Source: Pedobacter ginsengisoli (GTDB lineage: Bacteria > Bacteroidota > Bacteroidia > Sphingobacteriales > Sphingobacteriaceae). From it: a stretch of 64,000 bases of DNA. Below the pieces are notes generated by a model. That model was not told the DNA's origin. It saw nothing but the letters and a program-made list of their open reading frames with translations, and made no database searches. This document shows positions 17,132-26,451 of the stretch, piece after piece. Each line of letters begins with the position of its first letter. Positions within the stretch are counted from its first letter, which is position 1. Position numbers and translations under genes: made by a program. The stretch spans positions 1 to 64,000 of the forward strand of contig NZ_JASSYX010000001.1 of NCBI RefSeq assembly GCF_030244015.1. Reading direction: 5' to 3'.

Positions 17132-17752
17132 ATGCTTTTTTTGACACTCTTTTTAGGAATCATCTTGAACATGTTAGGGTACATTCCACCCGGAAACATA
17201 AATCTGACGGTAGTGCAGATCACCATTACGAGGGGCATCCGTCAGGCCTTATATTTTATAGCCGCCTTTTCAGCGGTCGAGGTTTTGTTCACTTTTGGCG
17301 TGATGCGTTTTGTCCAGTGGCTTTCCAGCGAGATCAAACTTGGAGACATCATAGATGTCATCATGATCCTGATGTTTGGGGTTCTTGGTGTCATTACCTG
17401 GCGGTCGCGCAAGGAAATGCCCAAAACTGATTACTCAAATAAAGATAGCATCAGGTACGGGATGTTACTCGGGGTGCTCAACCCCATGCAGATCCCTTAC
17501 TGGTTATTTGTTGGTACTTATCTCATCTCCCATGAATGGATAGATATTGGTTATTTGTCCCTGAGTATTTTTAGTATAGGCTCAGGAATTGGTGCAGGGC
17601 TTGCATTGTACGGTTTTGCAAGATTTGCCCAATATATTCAGGAGAAGTTCGCTCTGAGCAGTTATATCGTTAACAAAAGCATCGCCATTCTTTTCTTTGC
17701 ATTATCCGGGTACCATATCTGCAAAATCGGTTATATTCATTTTATCAAGTAA
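17132..17752 (+). CDS. LysE/RhtB-family exporter
   Basis: 206-residue inner-membrane protein with about six hydrophobic segments. The N-terminal signature GYIPPGNINLTVVQITITRG corresponds to the LysE-family P-G-P-x region. The family exports amino acids or related metabolites; the substrate is not predictable. It starts 17 bp after uvrA on the same strand. Its 3' end overlaps the convergent antiporter gene by 8 bp. Confidence 0.85.
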   Translation: MLFLTLFLGIILNMLGYIPPGNINLTVVQITITRGIRQALYFIAAFSAVEVLFTFGVMRFVQWLSSEIKLGDIIDVIMILMFGVLGVITWRSRKEMPKTDYSNKDSIRYGMLLGVLNPMQIPYWLFVGTYLISHEWIDIGYLSLSIFSIGSGIGAGLALYGFARFAQYIQEKFALSSYIVNKSIAILFFALSGYHICKIGYIHFIK

Positions 17753-19967
17753 ACAGTTTAGGAACCCTTTTATTATTTCCTACAATCCAGACGATGTCCC
17801 CGTTTTCGAAAATCAAGTTGGAGTCAGGATTTAAGATTCGTTGTCCGTCCCTTTCAATACCGACTACCAGGCCTTGTGTTGACTCTCTGATACCCGATGT
17901 ACGAATACTTTGCCCGAATACCGGAGAAGTGCTGCTGATAACAATTTTCTGTAAAGCCATATCCTCTCTAGGGAAGCTTGACTCCATATTTTCATTTGTA
18001 CTTCCTTCAAAAAGTTCCTTTATAGCGGCAAGCTGATCATCAGTACCGATCACCATTACTTTGTCATTTGGATATAATCTTTCGTCTCTGCCAGGTGTCG
18101 GGATCATAATCTTCCCTCGTTCTATCAATGCGATGTTAACACCATATTTCTCTCTTACAGATAATTCCACCAAAGTTTTCCCAACTAATCTGGATTCCGG
18201 AGCTACAACCAGATCTGCAAGGTGTGTATCCCAGGGGAGTATCTCTGGTTGTGAGTTTTGTCTTTCTCGCGCATTAAGATTCAACAAAAACCGGCTTTCG
18301 AGTTTGTTATAGAAGCTCTGCAGTTTCCTGGAGAATATAAACATACCTAGTATAATCAGGGCGATGGCAATACTGATAGAGATCCAAGTACTGTAAAACT
18401 GATAAATCAGAAAGCCAACAAAAAATAATGCCAATGCTATACGCAAAACCTCCAATACGATCAGTGGCCCCCGGGTATATTTTTTATTTAGCCATAAATG
18501 AGAGTAGGCGGAGCGTTCCAATCGCCTGATAGCCAGTGCCCAAAGGAACGGTGTCATAATGATCAGGCTCAAAACCAAACTTAATATGATGCCATTATTG
18601 CCGTCGATCAGATTCTTTGTGATAAAAGGCTGAAGGTACCGTGCTCCTAAAAATGCAAGGGCAATCAGGATCACCGAATGGACAATGGTATTAAAAGTAT
18701 AAGACTTTAACAGTATTTTCCAGTCGCTGAGTGTAGTGATACCAGCAGTACTTGAACTGTATCGGTTGATCCCTTCTACCCATTTCCTGGGTAAGTTACG
18801 TTCCAGAAAAAGATAAAAAGGTTCTGAGGCCTTAATCAGGTAGGGTGTTGTAAATGTAGTGATTGCCGATACGGCTACCGCGATCGGGTATAAAAAGTCA
18901 CTCGTTACCTTCAATGTTAGACCCAGGGTTGCAATAATAAATGAAAACTCACCTATCTGGGCAAGACTCATCCCGGTTTGCACGGAAGTCTTTAGCGGCT
19001 GCCCCGACAATAATGCACCCATTCCCGAACTGAGGAATTTGCCTAGAACCGTTGCAAGCGTGATTACGACTATCGGTACGGCGTATTCAATCAGGATACC
19101 TGGTTCTATAAGCATCCCTACCGAGACAAAAAATATGGCTGCAAACAAATCTTTTACGGACTTTGTCAAATGTTCAATTCTTTCAGCTTGAGTAGTTTCT
19201 GCGAGGATAGAACCCATGATAAATGCACCAAGAGCAGGAGAGAAGCCAACCTTAACCGCCAGCAACACCATAACCAGACAAAGAGCTATAGATACTACTA
19301 GCATAGTCTCGTCATTCATCAGTTTTTTAGTCACTTTCAAAAAAGAAGGTATCAGAAATATACCTGCAATAAACCAAAGAACCAGGAAAAAGCAGAGTTT
19401 AAGAATCGACCCCAGCATTTCTCCACCAGCAAACTGTTGGCTCACCGCCAATGTAGACAACAATACAAGAAGTAAAATTGCCACCAGATCTTCTACGATC
19501 AGTACTCCAAATACCAGCCCGGCAAATTTCTTATGTTTCACTCCCAGTTCTTCAAAAGCCCTGATGATGATTGTGGTTGAAGATACAGATAAGATGCCGC
19601 CAAGGAATATACTGTCCATAGTAGACCAGCCCATGGCCTTTCCCGACACAAAACCGATCAGAAGCATAAATACAACCTCTACAATTGCCGTAATGGATGC
19701 TGAGCCGCCAACTTTTACAAGTTTTTTAAAGCTAAATTCCAATCCAAGACTAAACAAAAGAAATATGACACCGATTTCTGCCCAGATATGTATACTTTCA
19801 TTATCTGTAACTGTTGGTATAAATTGGATGTGCGGACCAACGAGGAGCCCTGCCAGGATATAACCCAAAACCAAAGGTTGTCTGATTGCTTTAAACAGCA
19901 GAGTAGTAATAGCAGCGGCTGCCAGTATCAATCCCAAATCAGTTATTAAAACTGGTAAATGTATCAT
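17745..19967 (-). CDS. Kef/CPA2-type monovalent cation:proton antiporter with two TrkA-C domains
   Basis: 740 residues. The N-terminal Na+/H+-exchanger domain (~1-385) shows GYILAGLLVGPH, LGLEFSFKKL and FSPALGAFIMGSILAET. An additional stretch of about four hydrophobic segments follows (~410-555). Two TrkA-C (RCK_C) ligand-binding domains follow (~590-650 and ~665-735). No TrkA-N Rossmann domain is visible, unlike KefB/C. It probably exchanges K+ or Na+ for H+ at the inner membrane; ion and ligand are not predictable. The ATG at 19967 is preferred to a TTG two codons upstream. Confidence 0.88.
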   Translation of the reverse strand: MIHLPVLITDLGLILAAAAITTLLFKAIRQPLVLGYILAGLLVGPHIQFIPTVTDNESIHIWAEIGVIFLLFSLGLEFSFKKLVKVGGSASITAIVEVVFMLLIGFVSGKAMGWSTMDSIFLGGILSVSSTTIIIRAFEELGVKHKKFAGLVFGVLIVEDLVAILLLVLLSTLAVSQQFAGGEMLGSILKLCFFLVLWFIAGIFLIPSFLKVTKKLMNDETMLVVSIALCLVMVLLAVKVGFSPALGAFIMGSILAETTQAERIEHLTKSVKDLFAAIFFVSVGMLIEPGILIEYAVPIVVITLATVLGKFLSSGMGALLSGQPLKTSVQTGMSLAQIGEFSFIIATLGLTLKVTSDFLYPIAVAVSAITTFTTPYLIKASEPFYLFLERNLPRKWVEGINRYSSSTAGITTLSDWKILLKSYTFNTIVHSVILIALAFLGARYLQPFITKNLIDGNNGIILSLVLSLIIMTPFLWALAIRRLERSAYSHLWLNKKYTRGPLIVLEVLRIALALFFVGFLIYQFYSTWISISIAIALIILGMFIFSRKLQSFYNKLESRFLLNLNARERQNSQPEILPWDTHLADLVVAPESRLVGKTLVELSVREKYGVNIALIERGKIMIPTPGRDERLYPNDKVMVIGTDDQLAAIKELFEGSTNENMESSFPREDMALQKIVISSTSPVFGQSIRTSGIRESTQGLVVGIERDGQRILNPDSNLIFENGDIVWIVGNNKRVPKLFT

Positions 19968-20039
19968 AGGCAAAAAAGATTTTGTCGTAAAATACGAAAA
20001 AAATGCCTTTTTTATCCCGAAAAGGACCTGAATTTGCCG

Positions 20040-20975
20040 TTATGACAATTTATTGAAGTAATCCAGCGTTGCAGTCTTATCTTTATGAAGTTGCTCCTTC
20101 AGTGCCTCCAGTCCTGTAAATTTAACATCATGTCTTAGAAATTCCAGAAAGTTCATCTTTACATCCTGGCCATAAATTTCTTTACTGAAATCAAATATAT
20201 TCACTTCAATGTTCCTGGTCATTCCATTTATAGTGGGGCGTTGACCGATGTAAGCCATTCCTTTGAATACCTCATTGCCCATTTCAACAGTTACCACATA
20301 GATGCCATCAGAAGGAATGAGTTTATAGGTTTCCTCCACAAAAATATTTGCAGTGGGATAACCGATAGTCCTTCCGATTTTATCCCCTTTTACCACCTGT
20401 CCTGACAATGAAAAATGATAGCCAAGGTAACTTGCCGCCAAGGCTACTTCTCCATTTAGCAATGCTCTGCGAATCTTGGTAGAACTTACTGCCACATCAT
20501 TGATGTCCTGTTCAGGAATCTCTTCGATCTTAAAATCAAAAAGTTTTGAGAATTCTTCCAGTTCCTTCATCCCACCTTTTCTGTCCTTTCCAAAACGATG
20601 GTCATAACCTACTATAAGGTGTTTGACCCCAATGGTATCAACTAATATATCCCTAATGTATTCAGCGGGGCTCAGGTTTGAAAAGTCACGGGTAAAAGGG
20701 GTAATAATCAGATGATCCACGCCAAGATCTGCCAGGATCCTGGCTTTTTCACTAATGGTATTGATCATTTTTAAGTCCTGATTTTCCGGATCAATGATCA
20801 GTCTGGGATGAGGGAAAAACGTCAGGATCACACTTTCCCCACCGGTTGTTTTTGCCAGTTCACACAATCGTTTAATAATCTTTTGATGCCCATAATGCAC
20901 ACCGTCAAATGTTCCGATGGTAACAACCGCGTTGTTTAGCTTTTTGAATTCAGAAAAATGATTGTAAATTTTCAA
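20040..20975 (-). CDS. ribF: Bifunctional riboflavin kinase / FAD synthetase
   Basis: Converts riboflavin to FMN and FMN to FAD. The N-terminal nucleotidyltransferase domain has TIGTFDGVHYGHQKII and VGYDHRFGKDRKGG. The C-terminal flavokinase domain (~185-305) has GRTIGYPTANI. 311 residues. The start codon is TTG at 20975. It is the last gene of the run ftsX-DUF3098-uppP-truB-yitT-ribF, 13 bp after the YitT-family gene. Confidence 0.97.
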   Translation of the reverse strand: MKIYNHFSEFKKLNNAVVTIGTFDGVHYGHQKIIKRLCELAKTTGGESVILTFFPHPRLIIDPENQDLKMINTISEKARILADLGVDHLIITPFTRDFSNLSPAEYIRDILVDTIGVKHLIVGYDHRFGKDRKGGMKELEEFSKLFDFKIEEIPEQDINDVAVSSTKIRRALLNGEVALAASYLGYHFSLSGQVVKGDKIGRTIGYPTANIFVEETYKLIPSDGIYVVTVEMGNEVFKGMAYIGQRPTINGMTRNIEVNIFDFSKEIYGQDVKMNFLEFLRHDVKFTGLEALKEQLHKDKTATLDYFNKLS

Positions 20976-20988
20976 GACTAATATTTAA

Positions 20989-21852
20989 TTAATGTAACGA
21001 CTGGCGTTTTACTACACCGCCTTTTATATCGGCTATTTGCTGCTGTATCACAAAAGCATCAGGATCCAGCTGTCTAATCGCAGCTTGCAGTTTGCTCATT
21101 TCAAGCTTGGTAACTACTGTATAAAGAATATTAATGTCCTTCTTTGCGCCATAACCACCTTCACCTTTATAAATGGTCACTCCCCGTTTCATCTGGTTGA
21201 TGATGTATTTTTTAATGTGTTCATTCTTTTCAGAAATTACAGTAACGCCTGTGTATTGCTCTATCCCGTTCACAATATAATCAACGGTCTTCGATGCAGA
21301 TAAATACGTAAGGATAGAATACATGGCCGTGACCAGGTTAAGATAGTAGGCAACAACACCAAAAATAAGAATATTCAGGATCAGTATAATATTTCCAACA
21401 GTGAGAATGCTGTTCCGACTGATGTACAGGGCCAAAACCTCCGTCCCGTCAATAACACATCCGCCCCGCATTGCAAGACCAATACCTGCACCTAAAAACA
21501 ATCCCCCAAAAACAGCAATCAGCAATTTATCACTGGTTACAGGCTCAAAAGGAGCGATCAAAAGCATTCCTGCCAAAAGGGTGATAGCGACACCTGTTTT
21601 AATGGCAAAGCCTTTTCCTATTTGCCGGTATCCTAAAACTATAAACGGGATATTGATCGCGATGATCAGATAAGACAGTTTTAAGCCGGTTAACCGGGTG
21701 ATCAGCAAGGATATTCCGGTTACCCCACCATCAATAAAATTATTGGGCAACAAAAAACTCTTCAAGCCAAAACACGCGGATGTAATGCCACATGCAACCA
21801 GAAACATATTCTTAACAAAGTTTAATTTTCTTGATTTTGCCTGCCCCCGCAT
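20989..21852 (-). CDS. YitT family membrane protein (DUF161 + DUF2179)
   Basis: 287 residues with five or six transmembrane segments (~15-190), including the repeated G-G-x-x-G-I motifs of DUF161 (FIDGGVTGISLLI and GGCVIDGTEVLAL). A cytoplasmic DUF2179 domain follows (~205-280; GVTIYKGEGGYGAKKDINIL). Function unproven; transport is suspected for the family. It starts 2 bp after the truB stop. Confidence 0.9.
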   Translation of the reverse strand: MRGQAKSRKLNFVKNMFLVACGITSACFGLKSFLLPNNFIDGGVTGISLLITRLTGLKLSYLIIAINIPFIVLGYRQIGKGFAIKTGVAITLLAGMLLIAPFEPVTSDKLLIAVFGGLFLGAGIGLAMRGGCVIDGTEVLALYISRNSILTVGNIILILNILIFGVVAYYLNLVTAMYSILTYLSASKTVDYIVNGIEQYTGVTVISEKNEHIKKYIINQMKRGVTIYKGEGGYGAKKDINILYTVVTKLEMSKLQAAIRQLDPDAFVIQQQIADIKGGVVKRQSLH

Positions 21853-21854
21853 AG

Positions 21855-22556
21855 TTACTCCTTTTTGTTTCTAAGATAACTAACCAGATCGTTTACCTCA
21901 AATGCGTTCTCTAATAAAAAATCACCACTTCTGGTACGTGTCAATTTAGAAAGATAGGCTCCGTTATTCAACTGTTTCCCAAAATCTGAGATGATTGAAC
22001 GGATATAGGTACCTTTACTGCATACGATCCTGAAATCAATTTCAGGTAGAGCTATCCGGGTAATTTCAAATGCAGATACTGTTACATTGCGCAGGCGTAA
22101 CTCTGTTTCTTCTCCAAGTCTTGCTTTTACGTATAACCGTTCCCCATTTATTTTTACCGCAGAATGGGCCGGCGGATACTGTTGAATATCACCTTTGAAA
22201 GGAACGATGGCCTGATATATGGCTTCTTCTGTAATTCCGGCTAACGGGAATTCCTGATCGATCATAGTTTCCATATCAAAAGAAGGGGTAGTTGCTCCAA
22301 GTACCATAGTTCCCGTGTACTCTTTTTCCTGTGCCTGAAAAGTATCTATTTGCTTGGTAAGCTTACCGGTGCATATGATTAACAATCCTGTTGCCAGCGG
22401 GTCCAGAGTGCCGGCATGGCCAACTTTTAGCTTAAGCGGCTTCAGTGAATTCCTGATTTTGCCCACCACATCAAAACTTGTCCATTTATAAGGCTTGTTG
22501 ATGAGCAGCAATTCGCCAGCGGCAAAATTAAACGTTCTGTCTTCTATTTTCTGCAT
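21855..22556 (-). CDS. truB: tRNA pseudouridine(55) synthase TruB
   Basis: Makes pseudouridine 55 in the T-loop of tRNAs. Core motifs are LLINKPYKWTSFDVV, KVGHAGTLDPLATGLL with the catalytic Asp52, and CSKGTYIRSIISDFG. 233 residues from the ATG at 22556. The frame is open to a TTG at 22601, but this would add 15 residues not typical of the family. Part of the ftsX-to-ribF run. Confidence 0.95.
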   Translation of the reverse strand: MQKIEDRTFNFAAGELLLINKPYKWTSFDVVGKIRNSLKPLKLKVGHAGTLDPLATGLLIICTGKLTKQIDTFQAQEKEYTGTMVLGATTPSFDMETMIDQEFPLAGITEEAIYQAIVPFKGDIQQYPPAHSAVKINGERLYVKARLGEETELRLRNVTVSAFEITRIALPEIDFRIVCSKGTYIRSIISDFGKQLNNGAYLSKLTRTRSGDFLLENAFEVNDLVSYLRNKKE

Positions 22557-22633
22557 ATTGATATATGTTTCAATCTGCCCCTTTATGCTGTCTGCGCTCA
22601 ATTGAAGTGTTAAATTTGCTGCAAAGCTACGAA

Positions 22634-23428
22634 TTAAATAATTTGCAGTGACTGCCCGCTCAGGATTAAAGCGATCAGGATTAACCCGACTACAATCCTG
22701 TACCAGCCAAATATTTTGAAACCGTTTTTATTAAGGTATCCGATGAAACTTTTGATGGCAAGCATGGCTACAATAAAGGCAACAATATTTCCAAAAGCAA
22801 GTATCTGTAACTGATCGGAACTGATCACATGTCCCTCCTGATAAAAATCAAGGAGCTTCTTAGCTGTCGCCGCAAACATCGTAGGTACAGCCAGAAAAAA
22901 AGAGAACTCAGCTGCCAGTTTCCGGCTCAGGTTTTGCGACATACCGCCCACGATGGTTGCGCCTGATCTGGATACACCCGGAACCATCGCAAGACATTGG
23001 GAAAGACCTATCTTAAGGGCTGTTCCGTAGTTTATTTCTTCCTCTTCAGAGATTGATGCGCCGCTAAACCATTTGTCGACAAACAGCAGGATAACCCCGC
23101 CTATAACCAGGGATACCGCTACCGTCAGCGGGCTTTCCAGCATCTTGTCTATGCGGTCACTCAGCAAAAAGCCAAAAAGAGCGGCCGGTATAAAAGCAAT
23201 GAACAGTTTGAAATAAAAATTGATACTTTTAAAGAACCGCTTAAAATACAGGACCAATACAGATAGAATAGCTCCCAGCTGGATCACAATGGTGAAAAGC
23301 TTCACAAAAGGATCTGTGGCAATGCCCATAAATGCCGAACCAATAATCATGTGGCCGGTAGAAGAAACCGGTAAAAATTCCGTTAGCCCCTCTATCAACG
23401 CGAGGATAAACGCCTGAAAAAAATCCAT
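22634..23428 (-). CDS. uppP: Undecaprenyl-diphosphate phosphatase (UppP/BacA)
   Basis: Dephosphorylates undecaprenyl diphosphate to recycle the lipid carrier for peptidoglycan and glycan synthesis. 264 residues and about seven or eight membrane segments. Signature motifs are [18 protein letters not shown] near the N-terminus and [14 protein letters not shown] in the middle, the latter with the conserved Ser-Arg. It follows the DUF3098 gene after 4 bp. Confidence 0.97.
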   Translation of the reverse strand: MDFFQAFILALIEGLTEFLPVSSTGHMIIGSAFMGIATDPFVKLFTIVIQLGAILSVLVLYFKRFFKSINFYFKLFIAFIPAALFGFLLSDRIDKMLESPLTVAVSLVIGGVILLFVDKWFSGASISEEEEINYGTALKIGLSQCLAMVPGVSRSGATIVGGMSQNLSRKLAAEFSFFLAVPTMFAATAKKLLDFYQEGHVISSDQLQILAFGNIVAFIVAMLAIKSFIGYLNKNGFKIFGWYRIVVGLILIALILSGQSLQII

Positions 23429-23432
23429 TAAA

Positions 23433-23657
23433 CTATTTCTTTAAGATGGCGTAGACCCCAAATGCGAAGCCTGCCAATACGACCATTGGGGCAAGCAAAG
23501 TCTTTCTGAAATCGTAGATGTCTGCAGTGCCGATCATGAGGATGAAGCCCAATACAACAATGGCAATGCTGATCAGCAGCAACTGATAGTTTTTTTTATT
23601 GAATACCAATTCTGTTTTAGTATCCTGACCGGCAGGAGTTGATTTTTTTTCTATCAT
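23433..23657 (-). CDS. DUF3098 family small membrane protein
   Basis: 74 residues: a polar N-terminus, the conserved [20 protein letters not shown] entering TM1, and a second TM ([20 protein letters not shown]). It is restricted to Bacteroidota and typically sits between ftsX and uppP, as here. An alternative ATG at 23678 would overlap ftsX by 17 bp. Function unknown; its position suggests a cell-envelope or division role. Confidence 0.85.
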   Translation of the reverse strand: MIEKKSTPAGQDTKTELVFNKKNYQLLLISIAIVVLGFILMIGTADIYDFRKTLLAPMVVLAGFAFGVYAILKK

Positions 23658-23661
23658 TATC

Positions 23662-24540
23662 TTATCTGTAAAGGTCATAAATTTTTAAACGTAAGTATCT
23701 GCTCACCGCAAATGATGTACTGATGGCCGTAATAAAAATGCCGACGCCAACCAGTCCCAGCAAAACAATTCCAAATTCGGTATAATTTCTTAGAATCACA
23801 ATTTCAGGAATTTCGCGCTGCGCATAGTATAAGATGCCAAGAAGGATCAATATTGCAATAAAGGCTGCGATCAGGCCATGCAGTGCTGCCAGCAGTATGA
23901 ATGGTTTGCGAATAAAGTTTTTGGTAGCGCCGACCAACTGCATGCTTTTAATTAAAAAACGCTGCGAGTAAATAGCGAGCCTGATGGTGTTGTTGATCAA
24001 AGCTACCGAAATGACCAGTAAAATAGCTGCAAATCCAAGGATGATCAGGCCGATTGTGTTAATATTTTTATTCACCATGTCAATCAGTGAGCTTTGGTAG
24101 ATCACCTCTTTTACCACCGGATTTTTAGCAATACTTGCTTTTAAAACCTCTATACTTTTATTATTGGCATAATCTGCTTTTAAATACACATCAATTGTCG
24201 AAAGCAGCGGGTTGTAGCCAAGGAAATTGACGAAGTCTTCACCCAGATCGTTGGTCAGGTTTCTGGCAGCCATTTCCTTATTTACATATTGAGTCGTTTT
24301 TATGGCCGGGTTAGCGTTCAGGTCTTTTTGAAACTGCAGCACATCAGTTTCCTTGGCGCCTTCATCCACTATAATATTTAGTACTATATTTTCCTTTACG
24401 TAGTTTGAAAGGTTTTTTGCGTGTACCAGGATCAAGCCCAGCATGCCCAGCATGAGCAATACCAGTGCAATGCTAAAGATAGTAGAAATATAAATGGTTT
24501 TTGTCTTCTTAGAAGCATCGCTCACTTCAAATTCTTCCAT
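23662..24540 (-). CDS. ftsX: Cell-division permease-like protein FtsX
   Basis: 292 residues. A TM near the N-terminus (~18-42) is followed by an extracytoplasmic domain (~45-165) with the family ENIVLNIIVDEGAKETDV start, then three TMs (~170-285) forming the FtsX/MacB core. It works with the ATPase FtsE to activate septal peptidoglycan hydrolases; ftsE is not in this window. First gene of the ftsX-to-ribF run. ATG start. Confidence 0.93.
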   Translation of the reverse strand: MEEFEVSDASKKTKTIYISTIFSIALVLLMLGMLGLILVHAKNLSNYVKENIVLNIIVDEGAKETDVLQFQKDLNANPAIKTTQYVNKEMAARNLTNDLGEDFVNFLGYNPLLSTIDVYLKADYANNKSIEVLKASIAKNPVVKEVIYQSSLIDMVNKNINTIGLIILGFAAILLVISVALINNTIRLAIYSQRFLIKSMQLVGATKNFIRKPFILLAALHGLIAAFIAILILLGILYYAQREIPEIVILRNYTEFGIVLLGLVGVGIFITAISTSFAVSRYLRLKIYDLYR

Positions 24541-24731
24541 GTACTTGTCTTTATGTTTCTGCGAAAATAAAAATATAAAATTTAATAACGTAAATCTATT
24601 CCTATTAGTTTAAGAATGATGCCATTCCTGTACCAAAATGAGATGTTTTCCGTTAAAGTTGATAATATATCCTAATGAAAGCATGGAAAGGCATCATTTT
24701 TGATGTCAACCGAAGAAAAAAACAAACCACA

Positions 24732-25121
24732 ATGAAGAAACAATTATCTCTAGCTGCCGCATTTCTATTTGTCCTTACCGGAATAGCCGGATGTAAAAAA
24801 GAATCCCTTGATAAATTCAAGACAGACATAATCGGACAGTGGCAGATTTCAAAAGTAGATGCCGCTTCCGGACAGGAAGTTGTTTTGCCTGTTCTCCCTG
24901 GCGATTATTATGATTTCAAAGAAGGCGAAGACGATATCGTTGAAGTCAGAAGAAATGGAAACCTGCAATCAGGAACTTACGTGGCTACAACCTCACGCGA
25001 GATCAACATGACCGTAGGCGGCAAACTTTATACCTGCAAAGTGACCGCACTTGATGGCAATAAACTGGAGTTTACCTCAACACAAGGAAGCACATCTGAA
25101 AAAGTGTACCTTAAAAGATAA
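24732..25121 (+). CDS. Small lipoprotein, lipocalin-like
   Basis: 129 residues. The lipoprotein signal ends in LTGIAGC, with the acylated Cys at about residue 20, followed by KKES. The body fits a lipocalin-like beta-barrel of a kind common in Bacteroidota: an IIGQWQISKVDA opening strand, then short beta strands. The ATG at 24732 is chosen because it begins the signal peptide; an upstream in-frame ATG would place 19 charged residues before it. Ligand unknown. Confidence 0.7.
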   Translation: MKKQLSLAAAFLFVLTGIAGCKKESLDKFKTDIIGQWQISKVDAASGQEVVLPVLPGDYYDFKEGEDDIVEVRRNGNLQSGTYVATTSREINMTVGGKLYTCKVTALDGNKLEFTSTQGSTSEKVYLKR

Positions 25122-25154
25122 AGCTGAATTGTTTTATATTTACAGCATATCCAT

Positions 25155-26402
25155 ATGTCTGTAAAACAAAAGTCAGGAACAATCCTGCCCGTACTTGCTA
25201 AGTGGCTGGCGCTGATTATTACCGTGAGCGCCGCTGCAGGTACCTTGTCTGCTATTTTTCTGAATTTGCTCAGCCGGGCTACTCAATTCCGGGAGCATCA
25301 TCATCAAATGCTTTACCTGCTGCCATTTGCAGGACTGGGGGTTGGCTTGTTGTACCACTATTTGGGCAAAGGGACCGAACGCGGGAATAATCTGGTATTT
25401 GATACCATTCACAATCCAAAGGATGTTATTCCTTTTAAGATGGCCCCACTGGTGCTTTTTGGTACAGTAGTTACCCATTTGTTTGGTGGTTCCGCAGGCC
25501 GTGAGGGTACTGCTTTACAGATGTCCGCTGCCGCTGCTGATCAGCTGCACGGCCCTTTCAAGCTAAATACAGCTGACCGTACCATCCTGCTCATTGCCGG
25601 CTTAAGTGCAGGTTTTGCCTCAGTATTTGGTACACCACTTGCCGGAGCTATTTTTGGCTTGGAGGTATTGTTGTTGGGCCGGGTGCCGTATAAAGCCATC
25701 ATCCCTGCTGTTGCAACCGCATTTCTTGCTGCCCGTGTGACAGAACTCTGGGGAGCCGGACATACCCATTACAAGATAGATCTGATTCCGTCCTTTACGC
25801 CAACCAGGTTATTCTATTGTGCACTTGCCGGTACGGCCTTTGCCATTGCTGCCATCGCATTTGTGAAGCTTACCGGGTTCTTTGCCATTCTCTTCAAAAA
25901 AATTCCATATGCCCCGCTGAGGCCTTTTGCCGGTGGAATAATCTTTGTTCTGCTCGTTTTATTGCTGGGTACTTATAAGTATAACGGTCTGGGGATTGCC
26001 GGCATAGTCGAATCTTTTGATCTGCCCGCTGCTCCGCAAGACTTTGCGCTTAAGATACTCCTTACGGCGATCACGCTCGGTGCCGGTTTTAAAGGAGGGG
26101 AGGTTACTCCTTTATTTTTTATAGGCACTACGCTGGGCAGCACACTGTCGTTATTTTTGCCGCTGCCCGTTGGATTGCTTGCAGGTATGGGTTTTGTGGC
26201 AGTTTTTGCGGGGGCCGCCAAGACTCCAGTGGCATGCTGTATTATGGCAATTGAGCTTTTTGGAATGTCGTGTGGTATTTATGTTACCATTGCCTGCGTA
26301 ATATCCTACCTGCTTTCTGACCGTTACAGCATCTATAACACACCCGAAAACAAGGAGCCCAAACACTTTCTCTTCGGTAAATTTCATAAACCGTTTCTAT
26401 AA
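25155..26402 (+). CDS. CLC-family antiporter with fluoride-type (CLC-F) signature
   Basis: 415 residues, about a dozen membrane helices. Instead of the chloride-type GSGIP the first anion motif reads RGNNLVF (76-82). The gating-glutamate motif is GREGT with Glu117 rather than GREGP. A later motif is GEVTP (315-319). From memory of the Eca fluoride/proton antiporter, where E118, V319 and T320 are key, these three features define the F-/H+ clade. The chloride-coordinating Tyr motif is not evident. It probably exports fluoride. It lies 33 bp after the lipoprotein gene, with no fluoride riboswitch visible. Confidence 0.85.
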   Translation: MSVKQKSGTILPVLAKWLALIITVSAAAGTLSAIFLNLLSRATQFREHHHQMLYLLPFAGLGVGLLYHYLGKGTERGNNLVFDTIHNPKDVIPFKMAPLVLFGTVVTHLFGGSAGREGTALQMSAAAADQLHGPFKLNTADRTILLIAGLSAGFASVFGTPLAGAIFGLEVLLLGRVPYKAIIPAVATAFLAARVTELWGAGHTHYKIDLIPSFTPTRLFYCALAGTAFAIAAIAFVKLTGFFAILFKKIPYAPLRPFAGGIIFVLLVLLLGTYKYNGLGIAGIVESFDLPAAPQDFALKILLTAITLGAGFKGGEVTPLFFIGTTLGSTLSLFLPLPVGLLAGMGFVAVFAGAAKTPVACCIMAIELFGMSCGIYVTIACVISYLLSDRYSIYNTPENKEPKHFLFGKFHKPFL

Positions 26403-26451
26403 CACCCTTTAATTCATTATTTTCGCGCTTTATATTAAGGAAATAGTAGTA

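Noticed and set aside
19216-19863. 215-codon plus-strand ORF inside the Kef-type antiporter gene
   Set aside because: It is antisense to strong membrane-protein motifs. Its serine/threonine/proline-rich translation is the usual mirror of hydrophobic coding sequence, and no family is recognisable.
25122-25154. Fluoride (crcB-motif) riboswitch before the CLC gene
   Set aside because: The gap is only 33 bp and the conserved riboswitch core was not found there or before the lipoprotein gene.
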